This document shows, piece after piece, positions 17,020 to 25,865 of a stretch of DNA of 64,000 nt. Location: assembly GCA_963767635.1 (NCBI GenBank), contig CAVYEM010000001.1, forward strand, positions 1,674,001 through 1,738,000. The letters are read 5' to 3'. The position numbers and the translations under genes are program-made. The notes beneath the pieces are model-generated. The model worked only from the letters and a program-made list of their open reading frames with translations, was not told the DNA's origin and made no database searches. Positions within the stretch are counted from its first letter, which is position 1; the number at the start of each line of letters is the position of its first letter. This DNA comes from CAVYEM01 sp963767635 (lineage in GTDB: Bacteria > Vulcanimicrobiota > Vulcanimicrobiia > Vulcanimicrobiales > Vulcanimicrobiaceae).

Positions 17020-17907
17020 GTGGATCGCGTCGCAATCTTTGTCGATGCCGGTTATTTGTTCGCCCAGGGCTCTGTGGCTCTTGCCGGAAGCAAACGTTCG
17101 CGCGCAGACGTGGCGCTCAATGAAGCTGCCGCCGTCTCGGAACTAATAAGGTTTGGCCTGGAACGGGACCCCGGCTCCAGTTTGTTGCGGATCTACTGGT
17201 ATGACGGCCTGGGCGGACGAGAGACCGCTGAGCAGAAGCGTATCGCCGAATGTGAAAACGTAAAACTCCGCCTGGGAGTGATAAATAGCAGCGGCCAGCA
17301 GAAGGGCGTCGATTCATTAATCGTGACCGACCTCGTCGAGTTGGCGCGAACTAACGCCATTTCGACCGCAGTTCTTCTTTCGGGCGATGAGGATGTTCGC
17401 ATCGGCGTCGAGATTGCGCAGAAATATGGCGTGCGCGTACATCTTTTGGGCATCGTTCCGAGTAGAGGATCGCAATCGCCGCTGCTGTTGCGCGAGGCCG
17501 ACACAACGACCGAGTGGGATGCTACTGTCGTGAGAACGTTCCTAGCAGTCCTGCCGGCTGCTGCCTCACTTCCGACTTCACCTACGCCCATAAGCGCAGC
17601 AACGCTCAGCAGTACTGGCGCGACGATGCGCACGCCCGCCGCTGCTACAGCCTCGTCGGAAACCGTTCGCTCCACAACATTGGAGCAACAGCTGGAAAAA
17701 GTTGCCGAGGATTTTGTATTAACTGTGCGCGGCGTCGATGTTGCCCAAGTCATCGCTGATTGGGACGCACGAAGGGGCCTAGAACGCGTAATGGACGGCC
17801 GGTTGCTGGCCGCGGCTCGTACGGAAATCAACCGCGAACTAGACGTGAAAGAGAAGCGCATTCTTCGCCGGTCAGCGGTGGATGCTTTACGCAAGTTTCA
17901 GCCTTAA
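17020..17907 (+). CDS. NYN-domain (PIN-like) putative ribonuclease, LabA-type
   Basis: 295 residues. The N-terminal NYN domain shows VAIFVDAGYLFAQG (first Asp of the active site), then GVDSLIVTDLVELARTN and VLLSGDEDVRIGVEIAQKYG with the later Asp residues; LLGIVPSRGSQSPLLLREAD completes the fold. Such domains are PIN-like nucleases or RNA-binding relatives. A Thr/Ala/Ser-rich linker (about 180-215) joins a C-terminal helical domain rich in charged residues. GTG start with GAGGAG upstream. Codon use and GC content differ from the neighbours, and the gene has its own near-consensus promoter, suggesting transfer. Biological role unknown; defence or RNA turnover are possible. Confidence 0.75.
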   Translation: MDRVAIFVDAGYLFAQGSVALAGSKRSRADVALNEAAAVSELIRFGLERDPGSSLLRIYWYDGLGGRETAEQKRIAECENVKLRLGVINSSGQQKGVDSLIVTDLVELARTNAISTAVLLSGDEDVRIGVEIAQKYGVRVHLLGIVPSRGSQSPLLLREADTTTEWDATVVRTFLAVLPAAASLPTSPTPISAATLSSTGATMRTPAAATASSETVRSTTLEQQLEKVAEDFVLTVRGVDVAQVIADWDARRGLERVMDGRLLAAARTEINRELDVKEKRILRRSAVDALRKFQP

Positions 17908-18023
17908 AACAAATTGCGGAAATGCGCTAGTGAACACGATTTCGCCGGCATTTTGAACTACTATATCGACGATTATCCGCTTCGACTGGCCCCGCGCCAT
18001 GGTTGACGCGGCATTAAACACTG

Positions 18024-19079
18024 CTACGGGATTGGTTTCGGTATGCCCTCGATGCTTTGATTCGGCGAGCTCATTCGAAACGTAAACGCATCGCGATACA
18101 TTCCCGCCACCGGCCGGCCATCGATGGTTTTGGGCGAATACCTTGCCTGCATCGCGGCCTTGCACACCGCGGAATCCAGTACGGCATATCCCGCGGATTT
18201 AATGATGACGCATTTCGTGGGAACTCCGCGCTCGTCGACGAGCACTTCGAACATCGACGTGCCCTCCGCGCCCTCATCGTACGCGATCATGGCCGGCTGA
18301 GGATTAATCGCGGTTTCGCCGCCGAGCGGCATCGCGTCGCGCGTCACGTGCGGCGAAACGAGCTGAATGGATTCCGCGTTGTGCGTAAGCGTTTGCGGAG
18401 CGCTTTCACTGAGCGAAGTCGTGGTGGTCGTCGCGACGGTGCGCCAGCGCTCGCCGCCGCGCCGCCACACGGGTATGTCAGACTGCGCGGTCTTGAACGC
18501 CGGCGGCTGCGCAGGCGCGTGAACCGTCACGCTGGTCGCCGCACGCGGAGTCGTTCCGGCTTTGGGCACCGGAATGACCGGCTGCTCCGGAACCGGCGCA
18601 CGGGCGATCTGCACGACATTGTGCTCCACGATCATGCGGCGCGCGGGAAGGGGTAACGGGGTGCTGACGTGCGCGGAATGCCGCTGGAGCGCGATGCGCG
18701 TCGCGCCGGCGTTGAGGACGGCTGGAACGCTCGCCGTAGAGGTGAGCCGAGCGACGCCGTTCACCATCGCCACGTGCACGCCGAACCAGATCGCAGCGCA
18801 CAGCGCGGTCAGCGCGAAGCTCGCGCGCACAATTCTCCCGCGCCGGCGCGCCCGATTCGCGATGACGTCGCGCAATTTCGGTTGCCAGACTTCGCATTCG
18901 CGGGCGGCCGTTACGGTCGCCGCAACGCGCTCGATTTCGTGCTCGCCACCCAATGCCCCTAAACACCGCTCACATGCGGCAATGTGTTCGCGGTACTCGC
19001 GTCGCTCTGCGTCGGTTGCTTCACCCAGCGCGATCGCACCGGCGATCGCCTCGATGCGACCGTGCACCGGAGCGTTCAC
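18024..19079 (-). CDS. Anti-sigma factor with zinc-finger N-terminus and TonB-like C-terminus
   Basis: 351 residues. Residues about 30-45 hold REYREHIAACERCLGALGG, the H-x3-C-x2-C zinc anti-sigma motif. One membrane helix follows (IVRASFALTALCAAIWFGV), then a long Pro/Ala/Thr-rich periplasmic stretch, and a C-terminal TonB-like domain (SMFEVLVDERGVPTKCVIIKSAG, VLDSAVCKAAMQARYSPKTIDG). Located with the sigma factor in one operon: the GTG at 19079 overlaps the sigma stop (GTGA). The anti-sigma role is well supported; energy transduction or envelope sensing by the TonB-like end is inference. Confidence 0.75.
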   Translation of the reverse strand: MNAPVHGRIEAIAGAIALGEATDAERREYREHIAACERCLGALGGEHEIERVAATVTAARECEVWQPKLRDVIANRARRRGRIVRASFALTALCAAIWFGVHVAMVNGVARLTSTASVPAVLNAGATRIALQRHSAHVSTPLPLPARRMIVEHNVVQIARAPVPEQPVIPVPKAGTTPRAATSVTVHAPAQPPAFKTAQSDIPVWRRGGERWRTVATTTTTSLSESAPQTLTHNAESIQLVSPHVTRDAMPLGGETAINPQPAMIAYDEGAEGTSMFEVLVDERGVPTKCVIIKSAGYAVLDSAVCKAAMQARYSPKTIDGRPVAGMYRDAFTFRMSSPNQSIEGIPKPIP

Positions 19080-19598
19080 GCGGTCTCCTTCATCACGGCG
19101 CGCAGCGTTCGCATCGCTCGGCACACGCGCTGGCGAACGGCGTCCGCGGTCGTGCCCAAAATTACCGCCGCTTCTTGCGAGGAGTAGCCGGCATAGCTGG
19201 TGAGCATAATCGCCGACGCCTGATCGCCCGGCAAACGATGCATCGCCGCCTGCAGGTCGATCGAGGCGGCGCTGCGCTCGTCGATGCGCAGGGAGCGGAA
19301 ATCAGCATCTCGGTCCAGCGGCAGAAAACGCACGATTTTCTTTCGTCGTAAGTATGAAATGGACGTGTTGGTCGCAGTTTTGTAGAGCCACCCCGCGGTC
19401 AGCGGGCGCGCAGGGTCTCCCTGCAGCGTTCGGTACGCCGCGAAAAAGACGTCCTGAGCGATATCGAGCGCGACGTCGGCGTCACCGACCATCCGCCGAA
19501 CGTAGCGCGCGAGTCTTGGTCTGATGCTCGCGAACCAACGATTCGACTCGGGCCTGAGCGATTTGCGCTTGCGCCGCACTCGGGTAGACCTGCTCCAC
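19076..19598 (-). CDS. ECF-family RNA polymerase sigma factor, apparent frameshift
   Basis: 173 residues corrected. Region 2: RLARYVRRMVGDADVALDIAQDVFFAAYR; region 4: LPGDQASAIMLTSYAGYSSQEAAVILGTTADAVRQRVCRAMRTLR (helix-turn-helix), quoted in part. The natural N-terminus lies in another frame starting at GTG 19598, with AAAGGGGGG as ribosome site, reading VEQVYPSAAQAQIAQARVES and LVREHQ before the break. The break is at 19512-19516 (AGTCT on plus); removing the T restores AGCT and gives REHQTKLARYVRR. Span 3n+1. Paired with the downstream anti-sigma gene. Confidence 0.8.
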
Positions 19599-19685
19599 GT
19601 TCTTGGGCCCCCCTTTGCCAAGTAACGTCGCTATTCGCGGCCGTGTGACCGCGTTCTTGCGCTCCGGCCCGCCAAGGCCGAGCCG

Positions 19686-20702
19686 CTAGCCGCCGATTTC
19701 GCTGAACGCGCGCATGCGGGAGGAAGTTTCTCCCAGCGCCAGATGATGGCGCTCCGGTTTGATGAGCATCGAGGATCGAAAGATTTCGGCAAGGTCGTCC
19801 TCGGATGCACCCCCCCGCAGCGGCGTGCGCAGATCGATCTCGTAATCGCCGAACAGGCACAGCCGCAGGCGGCCGTCTGCGGTAAGTCGCACGCGGTTGC
19901 AGCGCTCACAGTAGTCGTGCGAGAGCGGACTAATGACGCCGACCGCTCCGCGCGCGCCGGGAAACGCATAATAGCGGGCCGGCCCGTTGCCGCCGGGTCC
20001 GCGCACCGGCTGCAGATCGCCCATGGCGCGCACGCGTTCCAGAATCTCGTCCGAGCTGATGTAGGCATCGCGCGCGATCCCGAGGTTCTCGTGGACGGGC
20101 ATGAGTTCGATGAAGCGCACGAAGATGGCGCGCTCCTGGGTCCACTGCGCAAACGCCGGTATTTCGTCGTCGTTTCTGCCCCGCATCACGACGCAGTTGA
20201 CTTTAATCGGGGCCAGGCCCGCATCGAGCGCGCCGTCGATGGCCGCGAGCACACGTTCCAATCCGGGGCGTCGCGCAAGCTCGTGGAAGCGATCGCTTCG
20301 AAGCGTGTCGAGCGAAATGTTGACGCGCCGCAGTCCTGCCTGCAGCAGGGCGCCGAGCTGCTCGGCAAGCAGCAGCGCATTCGTAGAGAGTGAAATGTCG
20401 TCGATGCCCGGTACGGCCGCGATGGCCGCAACGAGCCGATCGAGGTTCGCGCGCACCAGCGGCTCGCCGCCCGAGAGTCGGATGCTGCGCACGCCGGTCG
20501 AGGCGGCAACGCGCACCAACCGGGCGATCTCCTCGTACGTGAGGATGTCGGTTTTGGGGAGCCAGGGCAGTCCACGTTCGGGCATGCAGTAGACGCAGCG
20601 CAAATTGCACTTGTCGGTGACGGATATGCGCAGGTACGTGATGCGCCGATTGAATTGGTCGGCGAGCAGCGCGCGCGTCAGATCGACCGCCGGGGCACTC
20701 AT
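19686..20702 (-). CDS. moaA: GTP 3',8-cyclase MoaA, molybdopterin biosynthesis
   Basis: Radical SAM enzyme making the first precursor of molybdenum cofactor from GTP. N-terminal cluster motif in DKCNLRCVYCMPERG, SAM-binding SIRLSGGEPLVR, and the second [4Fe-4S] site at the C-terminus (YCERCNRVRLTADGRLRLCL), which is specific to MoaA. 338 residues, normal length. The usual C-terminal GG pair is present as SEIGG. MoaC is not in this window; moaD, moaE and a moeB-rhodanese gene are 4 to 6 kb downstream on the same strand. Confidence 0.93.
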   Translation of the reverse strand: MSAPAVDLTRALLADQFNRRITYLRISVTDKCNLRCVYCMPERGLPWLPKTDILTYEEIARLVRVAASTGVRSIRLSGGEPLVRANLDRLVAAIAAVPGIDDISLSTNALLLAEQLGALLQAGLRRVNISLDTLRSDRFHELARRPGLERVLAAIDGALDAGLAPIKVNCVVMRGRNDDEIPAFAQWTQERAIFVRFIELMPVHENLGIARDAYISSDEILERVRAMGDLQPVRGPGGNGPARYYAFPGARGAVGVISPLSHDYCERCNRVRLTADGRLRLCLFGDYEIDLRTPLRGGASEDDLAEIFRSSMLIKPERHHLALGETSSRMRAFSEIGG

Positions 20703-20736
20703 CGTATCGACGTTTCCCCGAAATTCCGGCTTTGCT

Positions 20737-21390
20737 TCAATTTTCGAGGAATACGCTGTCGGGGATGTTCACGTTGATTCTAAAGTTGCTGAACGTCGAC
20801 TTCAAATCGGCCGTGTAGTGCGGCACCTCTACGTGGCCGGTCTGCTGCGTGACCAGGCGATGTCCTTGAATGTTTCCATAGAAGTCGTCCAAATCCGCGT
20901 ATCCTCCGTCAGAATAGTTCCAGCGCAGCGAAATCAGTTCGGCGCTCTTGTCGTCGATCTTTGCATCGATGTGATCTATGCGCCCGCGCTTGCGCGGAAC
21001 GAGTTTGAGTGTGGTGGCTCCGTCGGCGTCGCCTTCGGTGGAAATCTCGTACACGTCCATCCAGCGCGAGGGGCTCTCGACCTGCGGATAGACTTTGCTG
21101 AACTGCTTGGCGATGAACGGCAAGCCGCTGGTGAAAATGATCTTATTGCGGCTGGGCTCCTTGTGATACAGCGTGCCGTCGAGCGAAGGGCTCAGAAACG
21201 GAAACGTGCGCAGCGCGATATCGGCATGGACGCTCGCAGTATAGCTTTTCACGCCGTCGGTGTTCGCAATCATGCGCGCAAGCAGCGACGCGGTCGAAGG
21301 AGACGGGGCAGCGTCCACCGGCTGCACCGCCGCACAGGCGAGCGCAAACGCCGCCGGCAGCAGGGCGATATCCCGAACGAATCGATTCAT
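20737..21390 (-). CDS. Secreted LolA-like / outer-membrane lipoprotein-sorting family protein
   Basis: 217 residues with a signal peptide (MNRFVRDIALLPAAFALACA). The mature part has LLARMIANTDGVKSYTASVHADIA, a beta-rich body of alternating charged strands (LDGTLYHKEPSRNKIIF, TTLKLVPRK, LISLRWNYSDGGYADLDDF) and a closing NVNIPDSVF, as in LolA/LolB-fold lipid carriers and the related DUF2092 group. Carrier or sorting function is inferred from the fold only. The ATG at 21390 overlaps the queG stop (ATGA), so it is translated with queG. Confidence 0.5.
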   Translation of the reverse strand: MNRFVRDIALLPAAFALACAAVQPVDAAPSPSTASLLARMIANTDGVKSYTASVHADIALRTFPFLSPSLDGTLYHKEPSRNKIIFTSGLPFIAKQFSKVYPQVESPSRWMDVYEISTEGDADGATTLKLVPRKRGRIDHIDAKIDDKSAELISLRWNYSDGGYADLDDFYGNIQGHRLVTQQTGHVEVPHYTADLKSTFSNFRINVNIPDSVFLEN

Positions 21391-22529
21391 ACCGCTTCAA
21401 ACGCTCGTGCGCCGGCGAACGGTTCCAGCGCGGATCGTATCTCGGCCCGCACGTCCGGGTCGCTGTCGCGGTCGACGCGATCTTGCAGCGCGGCAAGTGC
21501 CCGCGGAGCGCCGATGCGTCCTAGCGCCCACGCGGCGTGTCCGCGAACCATCGGATGCGGGTCTTGCGCGAGCGCCGCGATCAGCGGCGCGACCGCCGCG
21601 CGATCCAGCGCGTTGCCGAGTGCCACCGCCGCGTTGCGGCGCAACACCGCCGCACCTCGCCATCCCATCGCCGTTGCGCGGTACGTGCGTTTGAATTCGC
21701 CGCTGCGCAGTTGCAGCAGTTGCACCAGCGACGGTGTCTGCGTTGCAGCAGAGAGCGGCAAATCGGCATCGGCCCCGGCAACGCCGGCACGCGCGTTCGG
21801 AGGACACGCATCCTGACACAGGTCGCATCCCCAGACCCACATGCCGACGAGCGGGCGCATCGCGGCCGGAATGGCGCCGGTTCGCTGCGTGAGATCCGAG
21901 ATGCAGCGCGTCGCGTCGATCGTGTAATCCGCGCGCAGCGCTCCGGTGGGACATACGGAAACGCACCGCGTGCAGGATCCGCAACTCGTGCGCAGCGGCG
22001 GATCGGGCGGCAGCGGCAGCGAGGTCACGATCTCGCCCAAAAAAACGAAGGATCCGGCTTGCGGGTTGATGAGATTCGTATGCTTGCCGATCCATCCCAA
22101 GCCGGCGCGCGCGGCGAAGGCCCGTTCGGCGAGCGGCTTGGTATCGCACGCCACGGCGGTGACGTTGCGTCCCGCACGTTCGTCGATGCGCTGCGCCAGC
22201 GAGTTCAGCAACACCCGTAGGCGTTGGTGATAGTCCTGCGACCAGGCGTAGTTCGAAACGCGGCCTGTCAGCGCGGTATAGCGCGCCGCCGCGGTGCGGT
22301 ACGCCACGGCTACGCAAATTACCGACTGCGCGTCTTCCAATAGCCGCGCGGGGTCCGCTGCCGCGGCCGCGTACCGCTCGTCGAACGGCCACGTTGCGAA
22401 ATCGCCGCGCGCAAAGGCGGCACGCAATGCCCCCCGCGTCTCTTCGTCTTCACGAGCAGACGCTACACGCACGTCAACCGCCCCGAGCTGCAGTGCCTGA
22501 GCGCGGATCGCGTGTTTTATTTCGTCCAA
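21387..22529 (-). CDS. queG: Epoxyqueuosine reductase QueG
   Basis: Cobalamin- and Fe-S-dependent last enzyme of queuosine synthesis in tRNA. Features: AVAYRTAAARYTALTGRVSNYAW, DTKPLAERAFAARAGLGWIGKHTNLI, the first cluster in SCGSCTRCVSVCPTGAL and the second in WGCDLCQDACPPNA. About 110 residues at the C-terminus form HEAT-like repeats (DPHPMVRGHAAWALGRIG, DSDPDVRAEI), as in full-length QueG. 380 residues. TTG start at 22529, chosen because no ATG or GTG precedes the conserved N-terminus. Confidence 0.93.
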   Translation of the reverse strand: MDEIKHAIRAQALQLGAVDVRVASAREDEETRGALRAAFARGDFATWPFDERYAAAAADPARLLEDAQSVICVAVAYRTAAARYTALTGRVSNYAWSQDYHQRLRVLLNSLAQRIDERAGRNVTAVACDTKPLAERAFAARAGLGWIGKHTNLINPQAGSFVFLGEIVTSLPLPPDPPLRTSCGSCTRCVSVCPTGALRADYTIDATRCISDLTQRTGAIPAAMRPLVGMWVWGCDLCQDACPPNARAGVAGADADLPLSAATQTPSLVQLLQLRSGEFKRTYRATAMGWRGAAVLRRNAAVALGNALDRAAVAPLIAALAQDPHPMVRGHAAWALGRIGAPRALAALQDRVDRDSDPDVRAEIRSALEPFAGARAFEAV

Positions 22530-22579
22530 ACTCAGTAACCGATGGCCCGAAGGGCCACACGCAACAGATCAAAATTGTC

Positions 22580-22625
22580 GAGGGCCGAAGGCCGGGGGCC
22601 CCGGCGGCTTTGCCGACGGGGGGCG
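22580..22625 (+). repeat. 45-base GC-rich intergenic repeat, copy A
   Basis: GAGGGCCGAAGGCCGGGGGC and onward to 22625. It contains the hairpins GGCC-GAA-GGCC and CCGGGG/CCCCGG. An almost identical element lies inverted at 50101-50144. Both copies are intergenic. Confidence 0.6.
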
Positions 22626-22658
22626 AGGAGCGCGAAGCGCGGATTCGCCATTTTCACT

Positions 22659-23508
22659 TCAGAGACTTGCCAGCGGTCCATCGTGCACGGCGAACGCCGC
22701 GTCGATCGCGGCGAGGTCCTCGGCATCGAGTTTCCAGTCCAGCGCGGCGGCGTTTTCCTCGACGTGGGAAACGCGCGAGGCCTTCGGAATCGCGAAGACG
22801 TTCGGCTCGCGCGTCAAAAAATTCAAAATCACGGCACGAATGCCGGCCGTATGTTTGGCGGCGATCCGCCCCAGGACTCCGTCCGGCTCCGCTTCTTTGC
22901 GCGGAAAACGGCTTCGCCCGAACGGCGTATACCCTACGACGGCGATGTCGTGCTGCGCGCAGTACGGGATCAAGCGCGCTTCGGCGGTGCGCTCACGCAG
23001 GTGATACAGCACCTGATCGCACGCCAGCGGGACCGCGCGCAGATAGGATTGCGCTTCGCGTCAGCTCGTCGAGATCGAAGTTGCTCACGCCGATGAAGCG
23101 CGCTTTGCCCGTTTCAACGAGCATTTCCAGTGCGCGCATCGTTTCTTCCAGCGGATACGAACTGGGCCAGTGCAGAAGATAGAGATCGGCGTACTCCAAG
23201 CCGAGCCGACGCAGTGAACGATCGCAGGCGCGCAGCGTTCCTTTGTAGGAAGCGTTGCTCGGCAGCACTTTGGTGGTGACGAACAGCCGCTCGCGGGGCA
23301 CGTCGCGTACGGCCTCGCCCACCATTTCCTCGACGCTCCCGCTGCCGTACATTTCGGCGGTGTCGATGTGCGTAAGCCCCAGCTCGATGCCGCGCGCCAG
23401 CGCGCGCACCGCTTCTTCGCGTCCCGCACCGGTTTCCGGTATGTCCCACGTACCTTGCCCGATGACAGCGACGTCGACCCGCGCAGGGCCAAACGGCTTT
23501 TGAGTCAC
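22659..23508 (-). CDS. Aldo/keto reductase, apparent frameshift
   Basis: 282 residues corrected. AKR barrel features: GQGTWDIPE, LGLTHIDTAEMYGSG with catalytic Asp and Tyr, LFVTTKVLPSN (Lys), DLYLLHWPS (His), and FIGVSNFDLDEL; the C-terminal half reads VVGYTPFGRS and FAIPKASRVSHVEENAAAL (NADPH phosphate-binding segment). The two halves are in different frames, joining at 23060-23066 beside AGCT: removing one A after GAGCTG gives DELREAQSYL. Span 3n+1. GTG start at 23508 overlaps the rmlC stop. Substrate not determined; neighbours suggest sugar or carbonyl metabolism. Confidence 0.8.
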
Positions 23509-24017
23509 CAGGCCGCATCCTTGGGCGAGAGCAGCGGTTCCTTGCCGTCGAGCGGCCACTCGATAGCCACGCTCGGATCGCGCCAACCGATGCCGCGTTC
23601 GTGCGCCGGATCGTAGCGAGCGGTCTGCTTGTAGAGCACGGTCGCCGATTCGCTCAAAACGTAAAACCCGTGCGCGAAACCTTTGGGCACATAGATCTGC
23701 CGATGGTTGCACGCGCTGAGCTCGATCGCATCCCACTGCTTGAACGTCAGCGAGCCTTCCCGCATATCGACGACCACGTCGTAAACGGCGCCGTCCAGAC
23801 ATTGCACGAGCTTGGCCATGCGTAGATCGTAGTGCATGCCGCGCAGCACGCCGCGTGTCGAGCATGAGACGTTGTCCTGTACGAACGTCTCCCCAATGCC
23901 CAGACGCTCGTAGTCGTTCTGCGCGAATACTTCCTTAAAATATCCGCGCTCGTCCGCGTGAATCTTCGGAACGATGACCAACACTTGCGGGAATTTCGTT
24001 CCGTGCGTCTCAAGCAT
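23505..24017 (-). CDS. rmlC: dTDP-4-dehydrorhamnose 3,5-epimerase family (RmlC-like)
   Basis: 170-residue cupin. DERGYFKEVFAQNDYERLG, FVQDNVSCSTRGVLRGMHY (catalytic His) and VPKGFAHGFYVLSESATVLY with Tyr and the C-terminal RDPSVAIEWPL match RmlC. It produces dTDP-4-keto-L-rhamnose for envelope glycans, or is one of the related epimerases. rmlA, rmlB and rmlD are not nearby, so the exact sugar is uncertain. ATG 24017 is 14 bases after the moeB-rhodanese stop. Confidence 0.82.
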   Translation of the reverse strand: MLETHGTKFPQVLVIVPKIHADERGYFKEVFAQNDYERLGIGETFVQDNVSCSTRGVLRGMHYDLRMAKLVQCLDGAVYDVVVDMREGSLTFKQWDAIELSACNHRQIYVPKGFAHGFYVLSESATVLYKQTARYDPAHERGIGWRDPSVAIEWPLDGKEPLLSPKDAAW

Positions 24018-24030
24018 CGCTTTAACGACC

Positions 24031-25176
24031 CTAAAACATCTCGAAATCCGCGGTTGCGGCTGCGTATGCAAGCAACCCGCCGCGCAAATGCTGCACTCGC
24101 CGGAATCCCGCGTCGCGCAGCAAGCGCGTTGCCCACAAGGATTTCTGACCGACGCGGCACGCGACGACGTAGCGTTTGGCCGAATCGAGCTCGTGCAGGC
24201 GCGCCGGCAATTCGGAGACGGGCATATGCACGGCATCATGGGGTACGCCCAGCACCGCCTCGTGCGGCTCCCGCACATCGAGCAGCGTTGCGTCGCCCAG
24301 CGCTGCGGGCAAATCGGCCGCCTCGATTTCGTCGACGCCGGCGGGCGATTCATCCTCTGCATGGGATTCGACGTTCGTGATGCTCGGCGCAGTTCCGCAA
24401 AGCGCGCAAGCCGGATCCGGTTCGACGGCCACCTCGCGCATTCGCGTGTCCAATGCGTCGACGAGCAACAAACGGCCGACGAGCGGAGAGCCGATATTCA
24501 GAACGAGTTTAAGGGCCTCATTGGCCTGCAGCGTCCCCACGATGCCGGCGAGCACCCCGAGCACGCCGCCTTCAGCGCATGTCGGAACGGTACCCGCGGG
24601 CGGCGGTTGCGGAAAAAGACAACGGTAGCACGGACCGCGCGCGCGCCAAAATACGCTCACGTGGCCGTCGAACCGAAAGATCGACCCGTACACGTCCGGC
24701 CTGTCTTCGAGCACGCATGCGTCGTTGATTAAATAACGCGTTTCAAAACGGTCGGTGCAGTCGACGACAACGTCGTAGAGACGCACCAGTTCGCGCGCAT
24801 TGGTTGCGTCGAATCGCACCGCGAAAGCGTCGGCGGCAACGAGCGGGTTGATCTGCGTCACCCGCTGCGCCGCAACGTGCGCTTTGCGACCGCCGATGTC
24901 GTGCGTTGCAAAAATCGTCTGGCGCTGCAGATTGCTCTCGTCCACCACATCGTCGTCGACGATGCCGATCCGTCCGACGCCCGCGGCGGCCAAGTACTGC
25001 AGCACCGGAGAGCCCAACCCTCCCGCGCCGATGCACAAAACGCGCGCGTTTGCCAGGCGCTCTTGCCCCTGCAATCCCACCTCGGGAATGAGCAGATGAC
25101 GGCTGTACCGCCGCAGTTGCGCGGGCCCGAACACGGGGCTGCCCTCCGTCAGCGGGGATGCAGCGCGTTCAGCCAC
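24031..25176 (-). CDS. moeB: MoeB/ThiF-type adenylyltransferase fused to rhodanese domain
   Basis: 381 residues. Residues 1-260 are an E1-like adenylating domain: YSRHLLIPEVGLQGQERL, IGAGGLGSPVLQYLAAAGVG (ATP loop), DESNLQRQTIF, DCTDRFETRYLIND and Cys pairs PCYRCLFP / CALCG for zinc. A C-terminal rhodanese domain follows (ATLLDVREPHEAVLGVPHDA, active Cys in VVACRVGQKS, then LRGGLLAY). Such fusions both adenylate and sulfurate small ubiquitin-like carriers such as MoaD or ThiS. MoaD is encoded about 1.1 kb upstream in the same run of genes, supporting a role in molybdopterin synthesis. The start overlaps the hydrolase end by 28 bases; a later start is possible. Confidence 0.88.
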   Translation of the reverse strand: MAERAASPLTEGSPVFGPAQLRRYSRHLLIPEVGLQGQERLANARVLCIGAGGLGSPVLQYLAAAGVGRIGIVDDDVVDESNLQRQTIFATHDIGGRKAHVAAQRVTQINPLVAADAFAVRFDATNARELVRLYDVVVDCTDRFETRYLINDACVLEDRPDVYGSIFRFDGHVSVFWRARGPCYRCLFPQPPPAGTVPTCAEGGVLGVLAGIVGTLQANEALKLVLNIGSPLVGRLLLVDALDTRMREVAVEPDPACALCGTAPSITNVESHAEDESPAGVDEIEAADLPAALGDATLLDVREPHEAVLGVPHDAVHMPVSELPARLHELDSAKRYVVACRVGQKSLWATRLLRDAGFRRVQHLRGGLLAYAAATADFEMF

Positions 25177-25865
25177 TGCAGCACTGCGCCCCGCGCATTC
25201 TCGCCGGCGGAAGTATGGTCGCTCTCGATGATCGTAAACGTCTTTGGTTCGCTCGCACGCCGGTACAGCTCTTCGACGCTGCGCGGATTGACCATTGCAT
25301 CGCGCGCTGCGCCGACGTAGAGCTGCGGACGGCCCGCCAAATGCGGCAGCGCATCAGCAAGACGCTCGTCCACGTTGCGGACCAGATCCGGCAACTGGAC
25401 GCCTTCGACATACGCGGCCCGGAAATCGGTCACGCCATTGCCGGCCAGCGCATCGAGCGCAGTCGGGCGCCCCCAGCCGGTGGCGATCGCGATGACGCCG
25501 GCGACCGCAGGATCCTGCGCCCCGGTCAGCAGCGCCGTCATCGCGCCCATGCTGTGGCCCATCACATAGATCGGATCGCCCATGCGTTCGCGCACGTGGC
25601 CGACAACGGATTGCATGGCCGCGACGAGATCGTCGATACCGTCCAGCCGGCCGCCGCTCGCGCCGAGCTTGTGTCCGGGGAAATCCAGACTGAAAACACC
25701 GTAGCCGTGGCCGGCTAGAAAGCCGCACAAAAAATCGAGGTTGTGCTTGGAACTGGAGTACCCGTGTCCGACTACGAGGCAAACGCCGCGCGGCCGGCGG
25801 CCCTCGTACTGCAGGACTGCCAGCTCAGTTCCTGAGCCGCCGATCCGCAGCAGGTTCACGTTCAC
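25149..25865 (-). CDS. Alpha/beta hydrolase (serine esterase-like)
   Basis: 238 residues from GTG 25865 (overlapping the moaE stop as GTGA). VVGHGYSSSKHNLDFLCGFL, GVFSLDFPGHKLGAS, YVMGHSMGAMTALL (nucleophile Ser in G-H-S-M-G), a late Asp region YVGAARDAMVNP and ESDHTSAGEN with the catalytic His. No lid insertion of note. Substrate unknown; it sits inside the molybdopterin gene run, and a functional link is only positional. Confidence 0.75.
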   Translation of the reverse strand: MNVNLLRIGGSGTELAVLQYEGRRPRGVCLVVGHGYSSSKHNLDFLCGFLAGHGYGVFSLDFPGHKLGASGGRLDGIDDLVAAMQSVVGHVRERMGDPIYVMGHSMGAMTALLTGAQDPAVAGVIAIATGWGRPTALDALAGNGVTDFRAAYVEGVQLPDLVRNVDERLADALPHLAGRPQLYVGAARDAMVNPRSVEELYRRASEPKTFTIIESDHTSAGENARGAVLQWLNALHPR

